The notes under the pieces: generated by a model
Told to the model about the DNA's origin: nothing
The model's input: only the letters and a program-made list of their open reading frames with translations
Databases searched by the model: none
NCBI RefSeq assembly: GCF_050908995.1
Contig: NC_135129.1
Coordinates: 2,976,001 to 3,040,000 of the forward strand
Source of the DNA: Andrena cerasifolii
Lineage: Eukaryota; Arthropoda; Insecta; Hymenoptera; Andrenidae
Length of the DNA stretch: 64,000 bases
Direction: 5' to 3'
Shown here: positions 12,401-24,494 of the stretch, one piece after another
Layout: the number at the start of each line of letters is the position of its first letter
How positions within the stretch are numbered: position 1 is the first letter of the stretch
Translations under genes and position numbers: made by a program

Positions 12401-15400
12401 CAACATCCTCAACTAAAAGCAGTCACACACTGCAGCCATTTAATAAAATAATTATTGACTTAAACACCCCACGTTTCCTCCATCCCCTAACCAAGCCCAA
12501 AGGCCCTCAACCCTCCTCCTTAGATCCCCAGCCTACAGGCAAACGTTCTGAAAATTACAAAGCCAGCATCTCCCTTCGCAGCCGTCGAGGCTCAGGCTCG
12601 ATCGACCGAGCGACAACTTACCTCGAACAAGTTACGTAATTTCGGTGCCCAGTTGTCGTCCTTCTCGATCCTCCTGCGAAACCTCGTGGTGGTCTCCTCG
12701 TCCCTGGGATTGATCTCCTTCGGCCATCCACCCTCGAAGTGAAACATTCCAGTGTTCCTCGACGTCTTCCCGCTGGTTTGGACCTGGAATTCCGAGGGGC
12801 AGGCGACCGTCAGGAAGCGGGAAATGTAGGAACGAGAACGATCCAGGAGGAAGATCTCGTGGAGGGCCCAACTTTGCAGGATAATTCGCGCGACCCTTTG
12901 CGCAAACGTGGCGAACGAGAGTGACGAAGCAGATCGGAACCGGGTCTCAATATTGAGTCACCTACGCGCTCCTCACTCCCTGTATCGACTGTCAGACTTT
13001 GGGGATTCCGCGATCTTTCAAATTCTGACGAAATCGACGCGCAAACCTGCTCCTTCTTTCCGAGCTCGAACGACCCCACTGGGGTAAAAGAGCCACATTT
13101 CACGCGTGCACACTTCGATGCACTAATCGAGGTTCGACACACGTTGGGGAGTCGCATGCTCGATGATGGGTTAATTACTTGCTGCGCATCTGCATGGCGG
13201 ATTAATCGGCTCGCATAAATCGGCCCCCCACCCCGACATGCACGCTCTAAACTATGAATTTCCTATGAGCGGGGTTTTCGAAAAGTTTCGAATTTCGGGA
13301 AATTACTCATCCCCGTGCTTCGCGAAGCTTTACACGGCCCCTTTGTAATGGAAATGTAGCCGAGGCTGTCGGTAACCGAAAGCAGAGTTACCGGCGACAT
13401 TTCCTGCATTTATCCCTCGACTCTTGAATCGTCACATATTTTACGATTTTATTTTCAAGGGTTCTACATACCAGAGCATTACGAATGCCGGAGCGCGCGA
13501 TGGAATAATACACCATGCAAATTCCATTTCATTCTGTCCAGTGGGAAGGGGAATTTGTAAATGGTCTTTGATAATATATCATCTCTCATATAGGAAGTAT
13601 ATTTTACAGCACTTTATCCAATGAATGAGCGCTTTCGAAAGTAGAAAGTGCAAGCGTGCAATTAATTTGGAATTCCAAGGGGACCTATTTTTGTGTGGGG
13701 TAAACTTGCCTGAAGCGTACTCGCGTTGTTTCTTTTAAAATAAGACAGTCACAGGCGCTCCTAGCTATAGCAAGTGTGAACAACAGTTAGCCATACGCTA
13801 TTTACAAGTCGAGTTACCACGCGGTCACTCCATGAAAGAAATATAGAAATGATAAGTTTTCCGGGTACTTTTCATTAAAATTTTGACACGACTCTTAAGG
13901 ATTTTGTACAATTACTATTTGTAAGAATCAGCGAAAGAAATTTTTGTGTAAAGCTATGTCTATTCTCAAGTTTATTTGTTGGTTTTATATCAACGAACAG
14001 TGCCCTGTATTTTAGCGAGGTAAATTTGAATTCAAGTGTCTATTTCGTTCCACGTGTACCTATTTCGTATTTACGAGTAAAAGTTGATTGTCTTTTAGTG
14101 TCTGAGTTTATTAAACTGTTCATTCTGTTAATTACCACTAACTTTGTCTAATTTTCCCTGTTAGTTTTCATGCAATAAGCATTTATTGTTCTTAAGGGGG
14201 CATGCTCAGTCAGGAGGCCGAAAAAAGGGTGGTCTTTGGAAATTTTTTACTCAAAAGCTATAACACATTTCTCAAAAAATCTTTTTTTCCTTTTAAGTCC
14301 TGCATCTAGTACCGTGTATCGTATTTTTTTTATTTAAAAATATTTATCAATAACTGAGTTATTGTCCATCACTCGAAGGTTCTCTAAAAAAGAGGGCTTC
14401 TGCGGTGACCACTGCTGCTCGAAAGTCGATCATCTAAAATAAAAAATTCAAAAGAATTTACTTATTATATTATATTATCTAGTATTTGAATGAAGGTTTT
14501 TTCGAAATATTGATTTGGGAAAAAATGGCTGATGCTTAAAGTAAAAGTTTCAATTTTTATCATAAATCTTGCCTGAGCATCGGATAAAAAATCCTTCGTT
14601 CAAATACTAGATAATATAATATAATAAGTAAATTCTTTTGAATTTTTTATTTCAGCAGTGGTCACCGCAGAAGCCTTTATTTTTAGAGAACCTTCGAGTG
14701 ATGGACAATAACTTAGTTATTGATAAATATTTTTAAATAAAAAAAATACGATGCACGGTACTAGATGCAATCCTTAAAAGAAGAAAAGATTTTTTGAGAA
14801 ATGAGTTACAGCTTTGGAGTAAAAAATTTCCAAAGACCACCCTTTTTCCGCCCTCCTGACTGAGCATGACCCCTTAATGGGTACGATCTAGGGAAGTTGA
14901 CCCTACTTTTCAGGTGGAACCGGAACTTTAGCAAACGTTCCGATAGCGGTATCGTAATCAGAGGAATCCTTTCCGAGTCTTTTAGCTTGCCCATGGTAGT
15001 CGAAGCATCTGTTATCTGTGAGCGAACAAGAGATAGGACACTTGAACACGCGAACGGTATACAAACCTGTACAAAATGCCGCGGAAAGCGTAGTCCTGCG
15101 GCAAGTTGCATGCTCGATGCATCAAGTAACAAAGTTTTCGGGGGAGGGATGGGGGCCCGTGCCTTCGCCCCGTATCCGTTCGACTGAGAGCTTTCAACAA
15201 GTTGATAGCAGCCCCTGTTATTGTAGCACGGAACGAGCCCCAGACTCCGGTATAAATAAACTTTTCTCCTGCCTTTCAACGTAACGCACAAATCGCCGGC
15301 GCGCTTCACGCGGCTACCCCGAATTCCAGCCTTTTTCCACTTTCTTGCACCACCCTGTTCGGCTTCGTTTGCCGAAACAATGGCCACGAAGCCGTCCAAC

Positions 15401-17107
15401 GGGAAGCGAACAAGAGAGATCCCAGAGTGATAAAAGATAGCTCTGCGGACGTCCACCGAGAGAAATCGAATATTCGCGGACTGGAACTCTATCAGCTACC
15501 TGGTGGAACTATAATAAACAACATATCCGTCATCGAGTCGTATATACTCCAAGATAAATGTACAGCTACGACACACGGCAACATGGGACAGAAATTATTG
15601 TGCGTATCAGGAAGGAAATTGTTGCACGAATCCACGGTGAGATTTTACGCGAGATTCTTCTATCATGCGGCAAAGATCTCGGCAACAACTAAATGTAAAA
15701 ATAATAGAAATAGTCGCGAGAGGAGAGTTTTTTGAAAGTATATCATGGAACTTGTATCATGAGAGTCGGATTTCGTGAAACTAATGAGAAAATAATTTGA
15801 AAGTAATCAAATAATGACATAATTGTCTCATGAGATTAAAGTCTCATGTGAGACACGATATTTTTGTCTCGTCGTGGATTTTTGTCTCGGTGGGTCGGAG
15901 CACAGTGGGACAACTGCACTTGTTTGTGTCAACTTCGTAGAATTCTTGGTAGAAATAATATTGACGGAGGAATCGTTTTGGAGGTTAAAGCTAAGATGTT
16001 GCAGGATAAGGGGAAAATATTGAAAAAGTATGACAAACAAGTTGCGACATTAGAAATCTGTGTCAGAAGATCCTGAAGGACAAAGCAAACTCTGCGGCTA
16101 GATTTGAATTCAGCGCGTCGAGATCTGTAGGAAATGATATATAACAAGTTGAGGAGAAACTTCAACCACGAAAGGACCTCAATTATTTTCGAAAATGTCA
16201 ACTTCGATAGATTTCCGAGGTTAAAATAGTTGTTTGTCATACCTTTTCAATATTTTCCCCTTATTCTGAAACTTCTTAGCTTTAACCTCCAAAGACTTTC
16301 ATCCCGCTATCTTATTTCTATCAAAAGTTCTACGATTCTTACACAAAAAGGTGCAGTTTGTCCCGCTGTGCGAGATTGGTGGAATTGGTGAATCGGCTGG
16401 ATGATACGCAGAGGATCCGCAAGATCGTGGGTTCGTGTCCCGTCGCCCGAGACCCTCTTTTTCCGTGGCTTCCGAACACATAGGAATTTTGAAACGTATT
16501 CCTACATTACAGAGAATAGTGTTTTAGAAAATAGTGCTCCCTGAAATTATACAGCATTAATAACAGCAAATATCAAACGTGCAATGTGAAATCATCTAGC
16601 AAGACCACTTTCCTGCTAATTTGCTTTGAGAGACATTGCATATCGTTTCTAATTCCAACAGTGGGAGAAATATCATTATCCGAAGTGGATTAATTAAGGT
16701 CTCTACAAGCATCGTTGTCAATCATTTAAAACAGCTCACGAGGTAAGCAGCGTTTCGGAGCGTGTCTAATATATCCCGTTAGCGTTTCGAGGAGAAAACA
16801 AATCGTGTGCCGAAATCGGTGACAACGGATGAGCTTTCCGCGCAGAGGGGATTCGGATCAGGGCTGAATGGATCGCGCCCCACAGTGGCTCGCCTGTAAT
16901 CTCCTTAAATAACGTCGAGCTAACCTCGTGATGTGCCATGTGCGTCGAGTGCTGCATCCCGGCGTGACAGTGAGATCGCGTGACGTACTGGTTCATGTCA
17001 GAGGGATTCGGCAGGATCTCCATGTCCATGATCGGGTCCGTGAGGTCGAACATGCACTGCTTCCCGAAATCGGCGCGCGTTTTTACGTACACCTTTTTGA
17101 TCTCCAT
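3463..17107 (-). CDS. DNAI2: Axonemal dynein intermediate chain, DNAI2/IC2 family, paralogue 1 (10 coding exons)
   Basis: Outer dynein arm intermediate chain: a WD-repeat protein that holds heavy chains and docks the arm on axonemal doublets. Coding exons, 5' to 3' on the minus strand: 17107-16925, 12783-12622, 11299-11199, 10397-10240, 9416-9239, 8465-8037, 7270-6988, 6328-6038, 5201-4543, 3772-3463. All introns are GT-AG, phases join, and the total is 2754 nt (917 residues plus stop). The start is the ATG at 17107-17105, opening MEIKKVYVKTRADFGKQC, the family N-terminus. Residues 62-115 carry the FEGGWPKEINP motif; WD repeats span about 160-490 (MYIW, EFNPRDPS, SVGDWTARVWAEDTREG). Vertebrate DNAI2 is about 600 residues; the excess is a Lys/Arg-rich tail from about 500, with a Cys motif (CKSEVCQPKVCC) near 715-726 and YPRIS near the C-terminus. 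It lies in tandem, same strand, downstream of paralogue 2. Expression in testis or ciliated neurons is inferred. The family is secure; individual boundaries are hand-called. Confidence 0.9.
3855..4097. repeat. Inverted repeat in intron 9 of dynein paralogue 1
   Basis: The left arm (with gaggagcaattttt and gtgaaatcagccc) pairs with the right arm (with gggctgatttcac and aattgctcctt). Arms are about 70-80 bp around an AT-rich centre. It ends about 80 bases upstream (in transcript sense) of the last exon. Confidence 0.65.
5325..5684. mobile_element. MITE in intron 8 of dynein paralogue 1
   Basis: The ends are near-perfect inverted copies: gccggtgattaagaaagtgg at the left and ccactttcataatcaccggc at the right, continuing through the ttacacc/ggtgtaa segment (about 28 bp). 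The interior is AT-rich and non-coding. Confidence 0.7.
11506..12306. mobile_element. Foldback element in intron 2 of dynein paralogue 1, with a nested MITE
   Basis: The ends atcggtggctta and taagccaccgat are inverted, followed by long paired arms: gatttcctcctgattacaac and aattcactctaag on the left, their complements near 12180-12240 on the right. The left arm is interrupted just after ggctta by the separate element at 11518-11735. No transposase frame is visible. Confidence 0.75.
11518..11735. mobile_element. 218-bp MITE nested inside the foldback element
   Basis: The ends gtgcacaagtattgtacg and cgatatttgtgcac are inverted repeats (about 22 bp with mismatches). The element is flanked by TA on both sides, and removing it restores the arm of the host foldback to within a base or so. 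TA duplication suggests the Tc1/mariner superfamily. Confidence 0.65.
14196..14873. mobile_element. TTAA-flanked palindromic MITE, family A copy 1
   Basis: It starts gggggcatgctcagtcagga after TTAA (14192-14195) and ends ctgactgagcatgacccc before TTAA (14874-14877). The arms run about 300 bp and include the ttatattatattatctagta segment in both orientations. TTAA target duplication is the hallmark of the piggyBac superfamily; no transposase is present. It lies in intron 1 of dynein paralogue 1. Confidence 0.85.
15897..16370. mobile_element. Foldback element with ~150-bp arms
   Basis: Left-arm sequence (gtgggacaactgcac, aggttaaagctaagatg, gataaggggaaaatatt, tatgacaaacaa) returns as reverse complement at 16220-16370. 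The centre is short and non-coding. It lies in intron 1 of dynein paralogue 1. Confidence 0.7.
16375..16465 (+). other. tRNA-like (SINE-like) Pol III module, degenerate
   Basis: The segment ends with a T-arm-like string (gtgggttcgtgtcccgt: a 7-base loop with three G-C and two wobble pairs), resembling an internal B box. An A-box-like stretch (tggtgaatcgg) lies about 50 bases before it. I could not draw a convincing anticodon arm or acceptor stem, so it is better read as a tRNA-derived fragment than a working tRNA. Confidence 0.3.
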
Positions 17108-17643
17108 GATTACGAAGTGGGGTTTGTTAAGGAAACCTGTTGGAGAAAGTGTGATTCTCATGTGCCAAAGGAATTGAACTTGTGACTCATGGATCCTTGT
17201 TCCTTGGGTGCTTTTGTCCCCAAGGAATAACAATTCAATTCGTTATGGAATATTCGGTTCCTTCATTCTCAGTTCAGCGGTCGTTTCAGATTCTTCCAGA
17301 GCAGAGCGAATCGATTGCTTTGAATTTTGGTGAACAGCATAACTTCGCGTTAATGATTTAACAATCAGGTCGTGTGATTTAGGGGGACTAGTCAGAGAAA
17401 TCGCTAGAAAATCAAGTATTTTTTACGAATTAATTATAAAGTGCCGTGGAGGAGGTCAATCAGTGCCGCGCGGATATAGATTTGTTCTCTATATCTCAAA
17501 ATTCATTTCGGAATCAATTGTTTGACCAACTCTTAGTATAATCTTTCAACCTTGCTGTAGCGTTTTATTGTTTTGTAGTACGCGGACGGTTTAATCTTAC
17601 TTGTATTTACCTGTATATTATGTACTTTAAAGTGTTTTTTCCC

Positions 17644-17647
<4 letters not shown>

Positions 17648-17682
<35 letters not shown>

Positions 17683-17685
17683 GAG
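17648..17685. repeat. (AAT)n microsatellite
   Basis: An uninterrupted run of about twelve aat/ata triplets. Its translation as poly-isoleucine in one minus-strand frame is an artefact. Confidence 0.9.
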
Positions 17686-17912
17686 GTGAATACAAATTGT
17701 GACTGCTTTCTGTGACTTTGCAGTGATTGCAGAGAAACGGAGCTTCGGATCGGCTTGAAATTTTGACAGCATGTTCAAAATATATTCCTTTCTGCCCTAA
17801 ACCTCAACATTAAAGTGTAAAAACTCTAATTTCTGAGGTAAAAAAAGAAACAACCATACGTGCACCCCGAAAATCGACATTTACCGTAAAAATCGCCTTC
17901 TCTCCCAGTCGC

Positions 17913-18342
17913 TACCGTAAACTGGGGGAACATTGGCATGTTTTTGAAATATTTGGCTATATAATATATAAATTAACATTTTTACATTTGCTTTAAGCAT
18001 CCTATTATAACATTGCAATTTTTGTCCTTATCCTTCATTAATAAGTGTTAAATACCTGCCAATGTTATCCCGTAACCGGGTAACGTTAGCACATCATATA
18101 TGATTTATATATAAATAGCACTAAAAAGTGTAAGTTTTACCACATCTGAACTTACAGTAACACTTATATTTTTTTTTCATGTTTAATGCACGCTATTTTT
18201 TTTTAATTAATATTTTTAAATTCTGTTAGGTATCCTATTGCATCGTTTGTGATTGTACTGCAAGTATGCAATGCATAAAACTTGTTTCCTTTTCCTTTTT
18301 AATAGCTGTTACGTAGATACCAATGTGCCCCGGTTTACGGTA
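17913..18342. mobile_element. 430-bp MITE with 25-bp terminal inverted repeats
   Basis: It begins taccgtaaactgggggaaca and ends tgccccggtttacggta, inverted copies with a few mismatches. An internal near-copy of the end (atcccgtaaccgggtaacgtt) lies near 18070. The interior is AT-rich. Confidence 0.7.
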
Positions 18343-20906
18343 TTTTAATAATTTCTTTTTTCCAAGGTTCAGACCGAAATTACAATTTCTAGGAGAGACA
18401 TATTCCAAGAAAACCTCTGTACCTTTATTTGTAAGCTCAATATCAGTGCAAAATCAAAGATACTTTTTCTAAACCACTGTGCAATGAACTTCGTGTGGCG
18501 CCATCTGTAAAATAGACATGTAGACAAAAAGAAAATTTGTTATTCCACGCGATAGTAGTAAACATTGTATAAAACGAAAACTCTGTGCTTGGTTTCATCT
18601 CCTCGTAATTAATTCGCAAAAAATATTTGATTTCCGAGCAATTCGACTGCCTAGTCCCTTTAATATTAGAAGACGAACGCTTCAGATTATACCATTCCAA
18701 GCTCCAGGGGGACCAAACAACCCCCCGAAATTAAATCTGATTTCAAACTAAATTACAAAAGAAATGAAAATTTGTACGGAATCCTCAGCTCCCAGAAACC
18801 GAAGGAAAGGTGTCCCACGCACAAACCAACGTTTCCTCTAAAGCACCATCCACGGAAGGCCCCCTGGCCTATCCGCAGATAATCGACCCCTTGAAAGATC
18901 GTTTGGCTAACGAATAATCTTCTCCGGTGCCCCCCGGCCCACCTCCAGTCCACCTCCCGAAAATCCCAGTCCTCAGACAGTCATGGAAGCTCCGTAACCT
19001 CTTTTTCTCCGCGCCAAAGGCTGATAATTCTCGCGCCCGCGGAGAGAAGAGCAAGGAGAGGCAGCCGGAGCTGAAGGATTCATGAATCCGCGAAGCGAAT
19101 AAAGTTGCAGCCGTCGCGGTATTTACCCTGGTCCTGCAAACACGTGGGGATTCACGCGCGCCAGAATGCTCACCGTTTTCGTACTTTCTTACGAGCCTCG
19201 GCTCCTCTTTACCACCCGATTCGTGCACCGGTGGAGGCCAGCCAAGGGCCAGAAACCAGCGTCCGGTCAAACTTATTTCTCGAGGATGAAACGCAGCTGC
19301 GAGCTGTTTGCCCGGGCCTCCGTCTTGTTTGAATGTGGCCACGATTTTGTGGACTCTCGAGTCGATCGCTCGCGGAGCGATATTTCAGTGGCTCCGCGCC
19401 GCGCTGAAACGAGATCGGAGTGCCTTCCTGGAGCTTCATTGAAGTCGAGCACCGGCTGGACAATGCTTTAGCCGTTTCATCGTCGACTGGGCAGTGATTT
19501 AGCGAGCGGGGCTACTCGTTTACCAGGATTTAACGAGAGATAGGAAATCTCAAGTGGAATTATGTCTTTAATAATCAATGCCGGTGGAAGGGTATAGTTT
19601 ATTTATTTAACTTTCGTCTCTGGTAATCGATCCTGCGTTCGAGATTATATAATTAGAATTGCAGCCTCCTCGGCGAGACACGATTCGAATATCGTGCGAA
19701 AATATGGAGGAGCAAATACAGCTATGATTTTTCATCGTTTGTTTGCGACTGTCAAGGATTTTCCCCCCCTCGAGCCGAGGAATTCCGTAGCGTGGCGCTC
19801 AGCAGTCTGTAAAATTGACCCGATCGACGGTAAAAAGCACGGCGACCTGCAGAAGATTGCAATCAGAGCTTCTCAATTCTTTGCTAATACTTGGTTCATC
19901 AAGAACCGCTGATGCAATCATTCTGTCTTAACGAATCGATCGTTTCGCGTTATTGAGCCCGGACGATTGCAACGGGCGGAGTTGCATTCGCGTCACGCCG
20001 CTCCCACCTCCACGGCGAGCGGGATGGATTTTCCTTATAAATTTAATACGCGGAAGAAATTGCGACGGGAAACGTCGCAAGCTCTGATCCATTTAACCAC
20101 CACTGCGCGACGTCTGTGAATGGGGGTCCTTGCTTCTTTTTCTTTTCTTTTTTTCACGCGCCAGTGCCACTCGATTTATTTTCTATAGAAACGTTCCGCG
20201 GAAAATGGCATCTTTTATTCGCAATTATGCAAATGTATTTTACCGCTGCTACAGAGAACTTATCACGATCGATGCTTTTGAATACTGAATCACAATAAAA
20301 TCCTGTTATTAAATGTTACGCGAGGGTATATTAATTAATTAAACTGGCGAGTGAAGGCACGAGGAGATTTACTTTTGTATTGTTTATACTGTTGAGATAT
20401 TGTTACAGAATATTTCGGCTATTATTAGTTAATTAATTTCGACTACAGCGGTTAATGAATTTCTATAATAGGTGCTTAAGCTGAGACATGGTTTTCATTT
20501 GTCATTAGTGCTTCGGTAGACCGTATTCAAATTCGATTCACATGCGACAGTGTTCGTGTATGGATCTATAAATTCCTAGAGGAGATACATATTATTTACA
20601 ATTGTGATTTAATTAAATGGAATATCGTAAACGATGATACCAAAGGTATTACGCGTACATTATATTTTGAAGAGAACATCGAGTGATGGATTTCTCGTGT
20701 TCCGCTGTTAATTAATTAATTTCCTAAGTTGAATATTGGTCGCAGGAAGCGTTACAACCTGCTCCCCCGAAACTGCATTAAAATTCATTAGCACGCACAG
20801 TATATTATTGTCGGATGAAACTTTCTGCCTGGAATCCCAGGGTATTATTTGCAATTTGGGATTCGTAATTTGTATTTAGTAATTTCTGCGAGCAAAACAA
20901 GCCACC

Positions 20907-20927
20907 AGCTCTCTCTCTCTCTCTCGT
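20907..20927. repeat. (CT)n microsatellite
   Basis: A short run of nine or ten CT dinucleotides. Confidence 0.85.
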
Positions 20928-21571
20928 CCCGCTTGAAACACTAATTCCACGAACGATCGCGATAATTGCAAGCGATTTGCATAATGAGAAACTTTTCCAC
21001 TCAATTACTACACGCTGTATTGCAACCGGGGCTCGAACCGTGGTTGGATTAAATCTCGCGAAGCGAACCATTTAGGAATTATCTCGAACGCTACCGTCTT
21101 AATTGCAGAAACAAAACGCGAAACAATAAAGTCGGTCGGGGGAACGGGGGGGAAATGATATTCGATGGAACTAACGAAGCGAGCCGAAAGGAGCAGAGCG
21201 AGGCGCAGGGAGATTATATTTCTGGGAGCAATATTCCTGCGTGTCGCAAGGCATTCGAAGCATCAGACACAGCATCAACGTGCATAATACGAAGCCCGAA
21301 AAGAATGTAACCTCGCGGAAGCGTTCGCTTTAAAAGGAACGCTGGATTCAGCAACCTGGAAGAATTGCAAAAGTCTAGTACAAGATAGAAGGGAATATTT
21401 GAATTTTTCCATGGCCCCTGCTTCGCGAACGCGATATTACGCCGCGAACAATCGGTCTTCGTACATATATTAAAACGTGATCGCTATGTTACAAGCGTTT
21501 ATCCCTGTGTTCTTTCGAAGTTCTTGAAAAAAGCCAAGTTCGTTTGTGTCGCACGTAAGTCCTTGATTTAA

Positions 21572-21960
21572 GGGGGTAGACACGGCTAATGCAGCGCGCT
21601 GTATACCGACACAAACTGGCCCGAAACATGGGTTCGGGATTTTTCGTTTTTCGTCCTTATATCAGCAGATTTGGAGCTGGGCGAGGTCTCATTCGAAAGA
21701 GGAAGGTTCAATGCGGGGCGCTCTGTTCATGGTTCAACGAGATTGTGTTGATATGTAATAATATCAGTGTCCAAAGTAAAGCAAAAGTCGACAAAATATA
21801 CCCGCAGAATCCAAGCATTTTTAGGTCACTAAAAGAGTTTTGTGACTCAAACGGTGAGCAGAGCGCTCCGCACTGAATCTTCTTCTTTCGAATGAGACCT
21901 CTCCCAGGCCAAAATCTGCTCGTATAAGAACGAAAATCGAAAAATCGTGACTACATTCCC
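21572..21960. repeat. Inverted repeat following TTAA, possible left part of a larger element
   Basis: It starts gggggtagacacggct after TTAA (21568-21571). Sequence at 21640-21740 (tcgtccttatatcagcag, gaggtctcattcgaaagagg) returns inverted at 21875-21955. A matching right end with TTAA was not found, so it is either truncated or extends through the satellite to its right. Confidence 0.5.
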
Positions 21961-22094
21961 AAATCAGAGTTCCGCCATATTGGCGATAATACATAGCAAG
22001 TCACGTGACAAATTTAGTTGAGGTAGTAGATACGAGATGGCGCCTACTCGGGAGGAACGCCTCTTGAAAGGCCTGCGCCTCTTATTTGCAACTA

Positions 22095-22890
22095 TAAGGC
22101 GATGCCTTTGAAGCTGAAATTTAGTATACCTCTTTCCACTTCATGTTCTCCTGTTACAAAGCCCAATTTTGTGCATTCTGAAAATTTTCGCCAGATTTTG
22201 GCCAATATATCAGGAGAACATGAAGCGGAAGGAGGTATACTAAATTTCAGAACAGTCACTGTCTCGAAACATCTGCGCCACTTCTCGCTCTTTGATTTGC
22301 TCTCCGGAGACGTAACTTTGTGCCATCTCTTTCGACGGCATGTTCTCCTGTCACAAAGCTCAATTTTGTGCATTCAGAAAATTTTCGCCAGATTTTGGCC
22401 AATATATCAGGAGAACATGAAGCGGAAGGAGGTATACTAAATTTCAGAACAGTCACTGTCTCGAAACATCTGCGCCACTTCTCGCTCTTTGATTTGCTCT
22501 CCGGAGACGTAACTTTGTGCCATCTCTTTCGACGGCATGTTCTCCTGTCACAAAGCTCAATTTTGTGCATTCTGAAAATTTTCGCCAGATTCTGGCCAAT
22601 ATATCAGGAGAACATGAAGTGGAAAGAGGTATACTAAATTTCAGAACAGTCACTGTCTCGAAACATCTGCGCCACTTCTCGATCTGTGATTTGCACTCCG
22701 GAGACGTTACTTTGTGCCATCTCTTTCGACGGCATGTTCTCCTGTCACAAAGCTCAAAGAGCGAGAAGTGGCGCAGATGTTTCGAGACAGTGACTGTTCT
22801 GAAATTTAGTATACCTCTTTCCACTTCATGTTCTCCTGATATATTGGCCAAAATCTGGCGAAAATTTTCAGAATGCACAAAATTGAGCGT
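22095..22890. repeat. 197-bp-period satellite ending in an inverted copy
   Basis: The string atgttctcctgt recurs at 22143, 22340, 22537 and 22734, exactly 197 bases apart, with nearly identical sequence between. From about 22757 the repeat reverses orientation and runs back to 22890. Each unit also contains an internal palindrome around tctcctgatatattggcc. The several 100-150 codon frames read from it on both strands are artefacts of the repeat. Confidence 0.85.
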
Positions 22891-22997
22891 TGTACGGTAC
22901 AAAAACGTACCTAGTGTACCTTTCGCATTTGTTTGTGGGTAAATAAAGAAAAAGTAAATATAGGTAAATTAAGAAAAAAATTGTCTTTTCTATTTTT

Positions 22998-23353
22998 CAA
23001 AATGGCACTTTAAACGCGTTTATAACTGAAACATGTTTTATTAGATTCACTTGAAAATTTTACAGTAGCCTCTAAACAACATTCTCCACAGAAATGCATA
23101 CCGATTTTACGATTTCTTGGAAACTTCTAATGTTACGAACAATTTTTCAGCTGAAAATGGTGCCGGAGTAATGAATGGAGCTAGAGAGTGAACTTTATCT
23201 TCAAACGCTTACCATTTCTAAAGAAAACAATATTTTACAATGTCGGTACATATTTCTATGGAGAAAGTATTTTAAAAGCTACTGTAAAAATTGAAAGTGA
23301 CTGGAATAAAATGTGTTTAAGATATAAACGCGTTTAAAGAGCCATTTTCGCAA
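22998..23353. repeat. Inverted repeat, ~75-bp arms
   Basis: The left arm (tttaaacgcgtttata, then attttacagtagc) pairs with the right arm (gctactgtaaaaatt, then tataaacgcgttta). The centre has no recognisable coding content. Confidence 0.6.
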
Positions 23354-24240
23354 AAAGAAAAGAAACAAGTACATTAAAACTACTTAATATGTGTATAATA
23401 AAGGCTTTTAGACAGATTTTCGACTTATTTCTTTGTTTGCTCACGAACAATAAAGGTGCACTACGTTTTTGTGCCACTACAGTGGCGTTTCACCCCTGAA
23501 AACGATTCTTAATGAATTCGATGTGAAAGGTCCGCTTGCAAATCCGATGGAAAGCTTTTCAGCCACTGCAGGCTATTAATTTATGTTGCAGAAATTGCCG
23601 CAGCACGCGCACCCACCGTGGTGAATAGAAAATAACCCCGTGGCTTCGACGGGGCTCGATGAAAATTCTGTGAACGCGCGGCAACCGGAAAATGATTTCT
23701 CTTTATTGACTGAGCATCGACGCGCCATAAATCGTGCGCCGCGGAGGAACGTGTATCGCGAATCGCGTAACAGTTAGCCACGCGCTGGCTTCATTTTCGA
23801 CGATGTATCGCGAAAATTGTTGGGGCTTCCAGGTTCCGTGAATCCTATGAACGGCACAAAAGGCAGTCTCTAATTGCTTTCGACCGAAAATCAAGCGACT
23901 ATGATATTGCAGCAGAGGGAAACCTTGGGAATGGGTGTATCAGTGGTCGCGGTTGATTGCTTTGATGAACGCTTTTTTTTTATAGTCGAACAGGTGTGCT
24001 GGGCGAGTTTTAATTTCAATTGAAATTCTGCTGTTGGGCGAGTAAAAGATTCGTCTTTGAGATATTAGTAGTTTTGGACTGGGATTTAGAATGTAGTCGA
24101 AGGGTTTCCTGTGCTTTTCTGGCTTTCGTAAACTAGTGCTGCCTTTGACAAGTGCTTTCGAAGTATTGAGGGTATCCTCCCATCAAATCACTCCAAAGTA
24201 GGTCATTTTTAGGATTTTATTTAGAAAAAACTTTTTCAAA

Positions 24241-24494
24241 AGTCGTTGTCACACTAGGTCAATTTGACCCTGCCAATTTTCAGTCAGTTGTTATTTAAAA
24301 ACTATTTGTTAAATTAAGTCTGAAAAATTCTGAGGTAAAGTTTGAACATTGTAGAATATATTCCCACCGTTGAAAATTAGCATTTAAAGTGTTATCATGC
24401 TTAAAAAAAAAATTGAAGCAATATGAGTTCCGACAAAAAGTTTTTTGCTTAAAAAATTGCAGGGCCAATTTGACCCTTCTGTGACAACCGAGGG
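24241..24494. mobile_element. Small inverted-repeat element, right end followed by TTAA
   Basis: gttgtcacactaggtcaatt at the left pairs with aatttgacccttctgtgacaac at the right. The right end continues cgaggg before TTAA (24495-24498); the left end lacks that outer part, so the element appears 5'-truncated or its end has decayed. Confidence 0.45.

Noticed and set aside
14806..15456. 216-codon minus-strand frame in intron 1 of dynein paralogue 1
   Set aside because: Starts at GTG, has no domain, and its C-terminus runs into the end of the TTAA MITE.
18869..19342. 157-codon minus-strand frame
   Set aside because: Opens with GTG rather than ATG, lies in a GC-rich island with frames on both strands, and shows no recognisable domain.
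22102..22942. Several 100-150 codon frames on both strands
   Set aside because: All are readings of the 197-bp satellite and its inverted copy.
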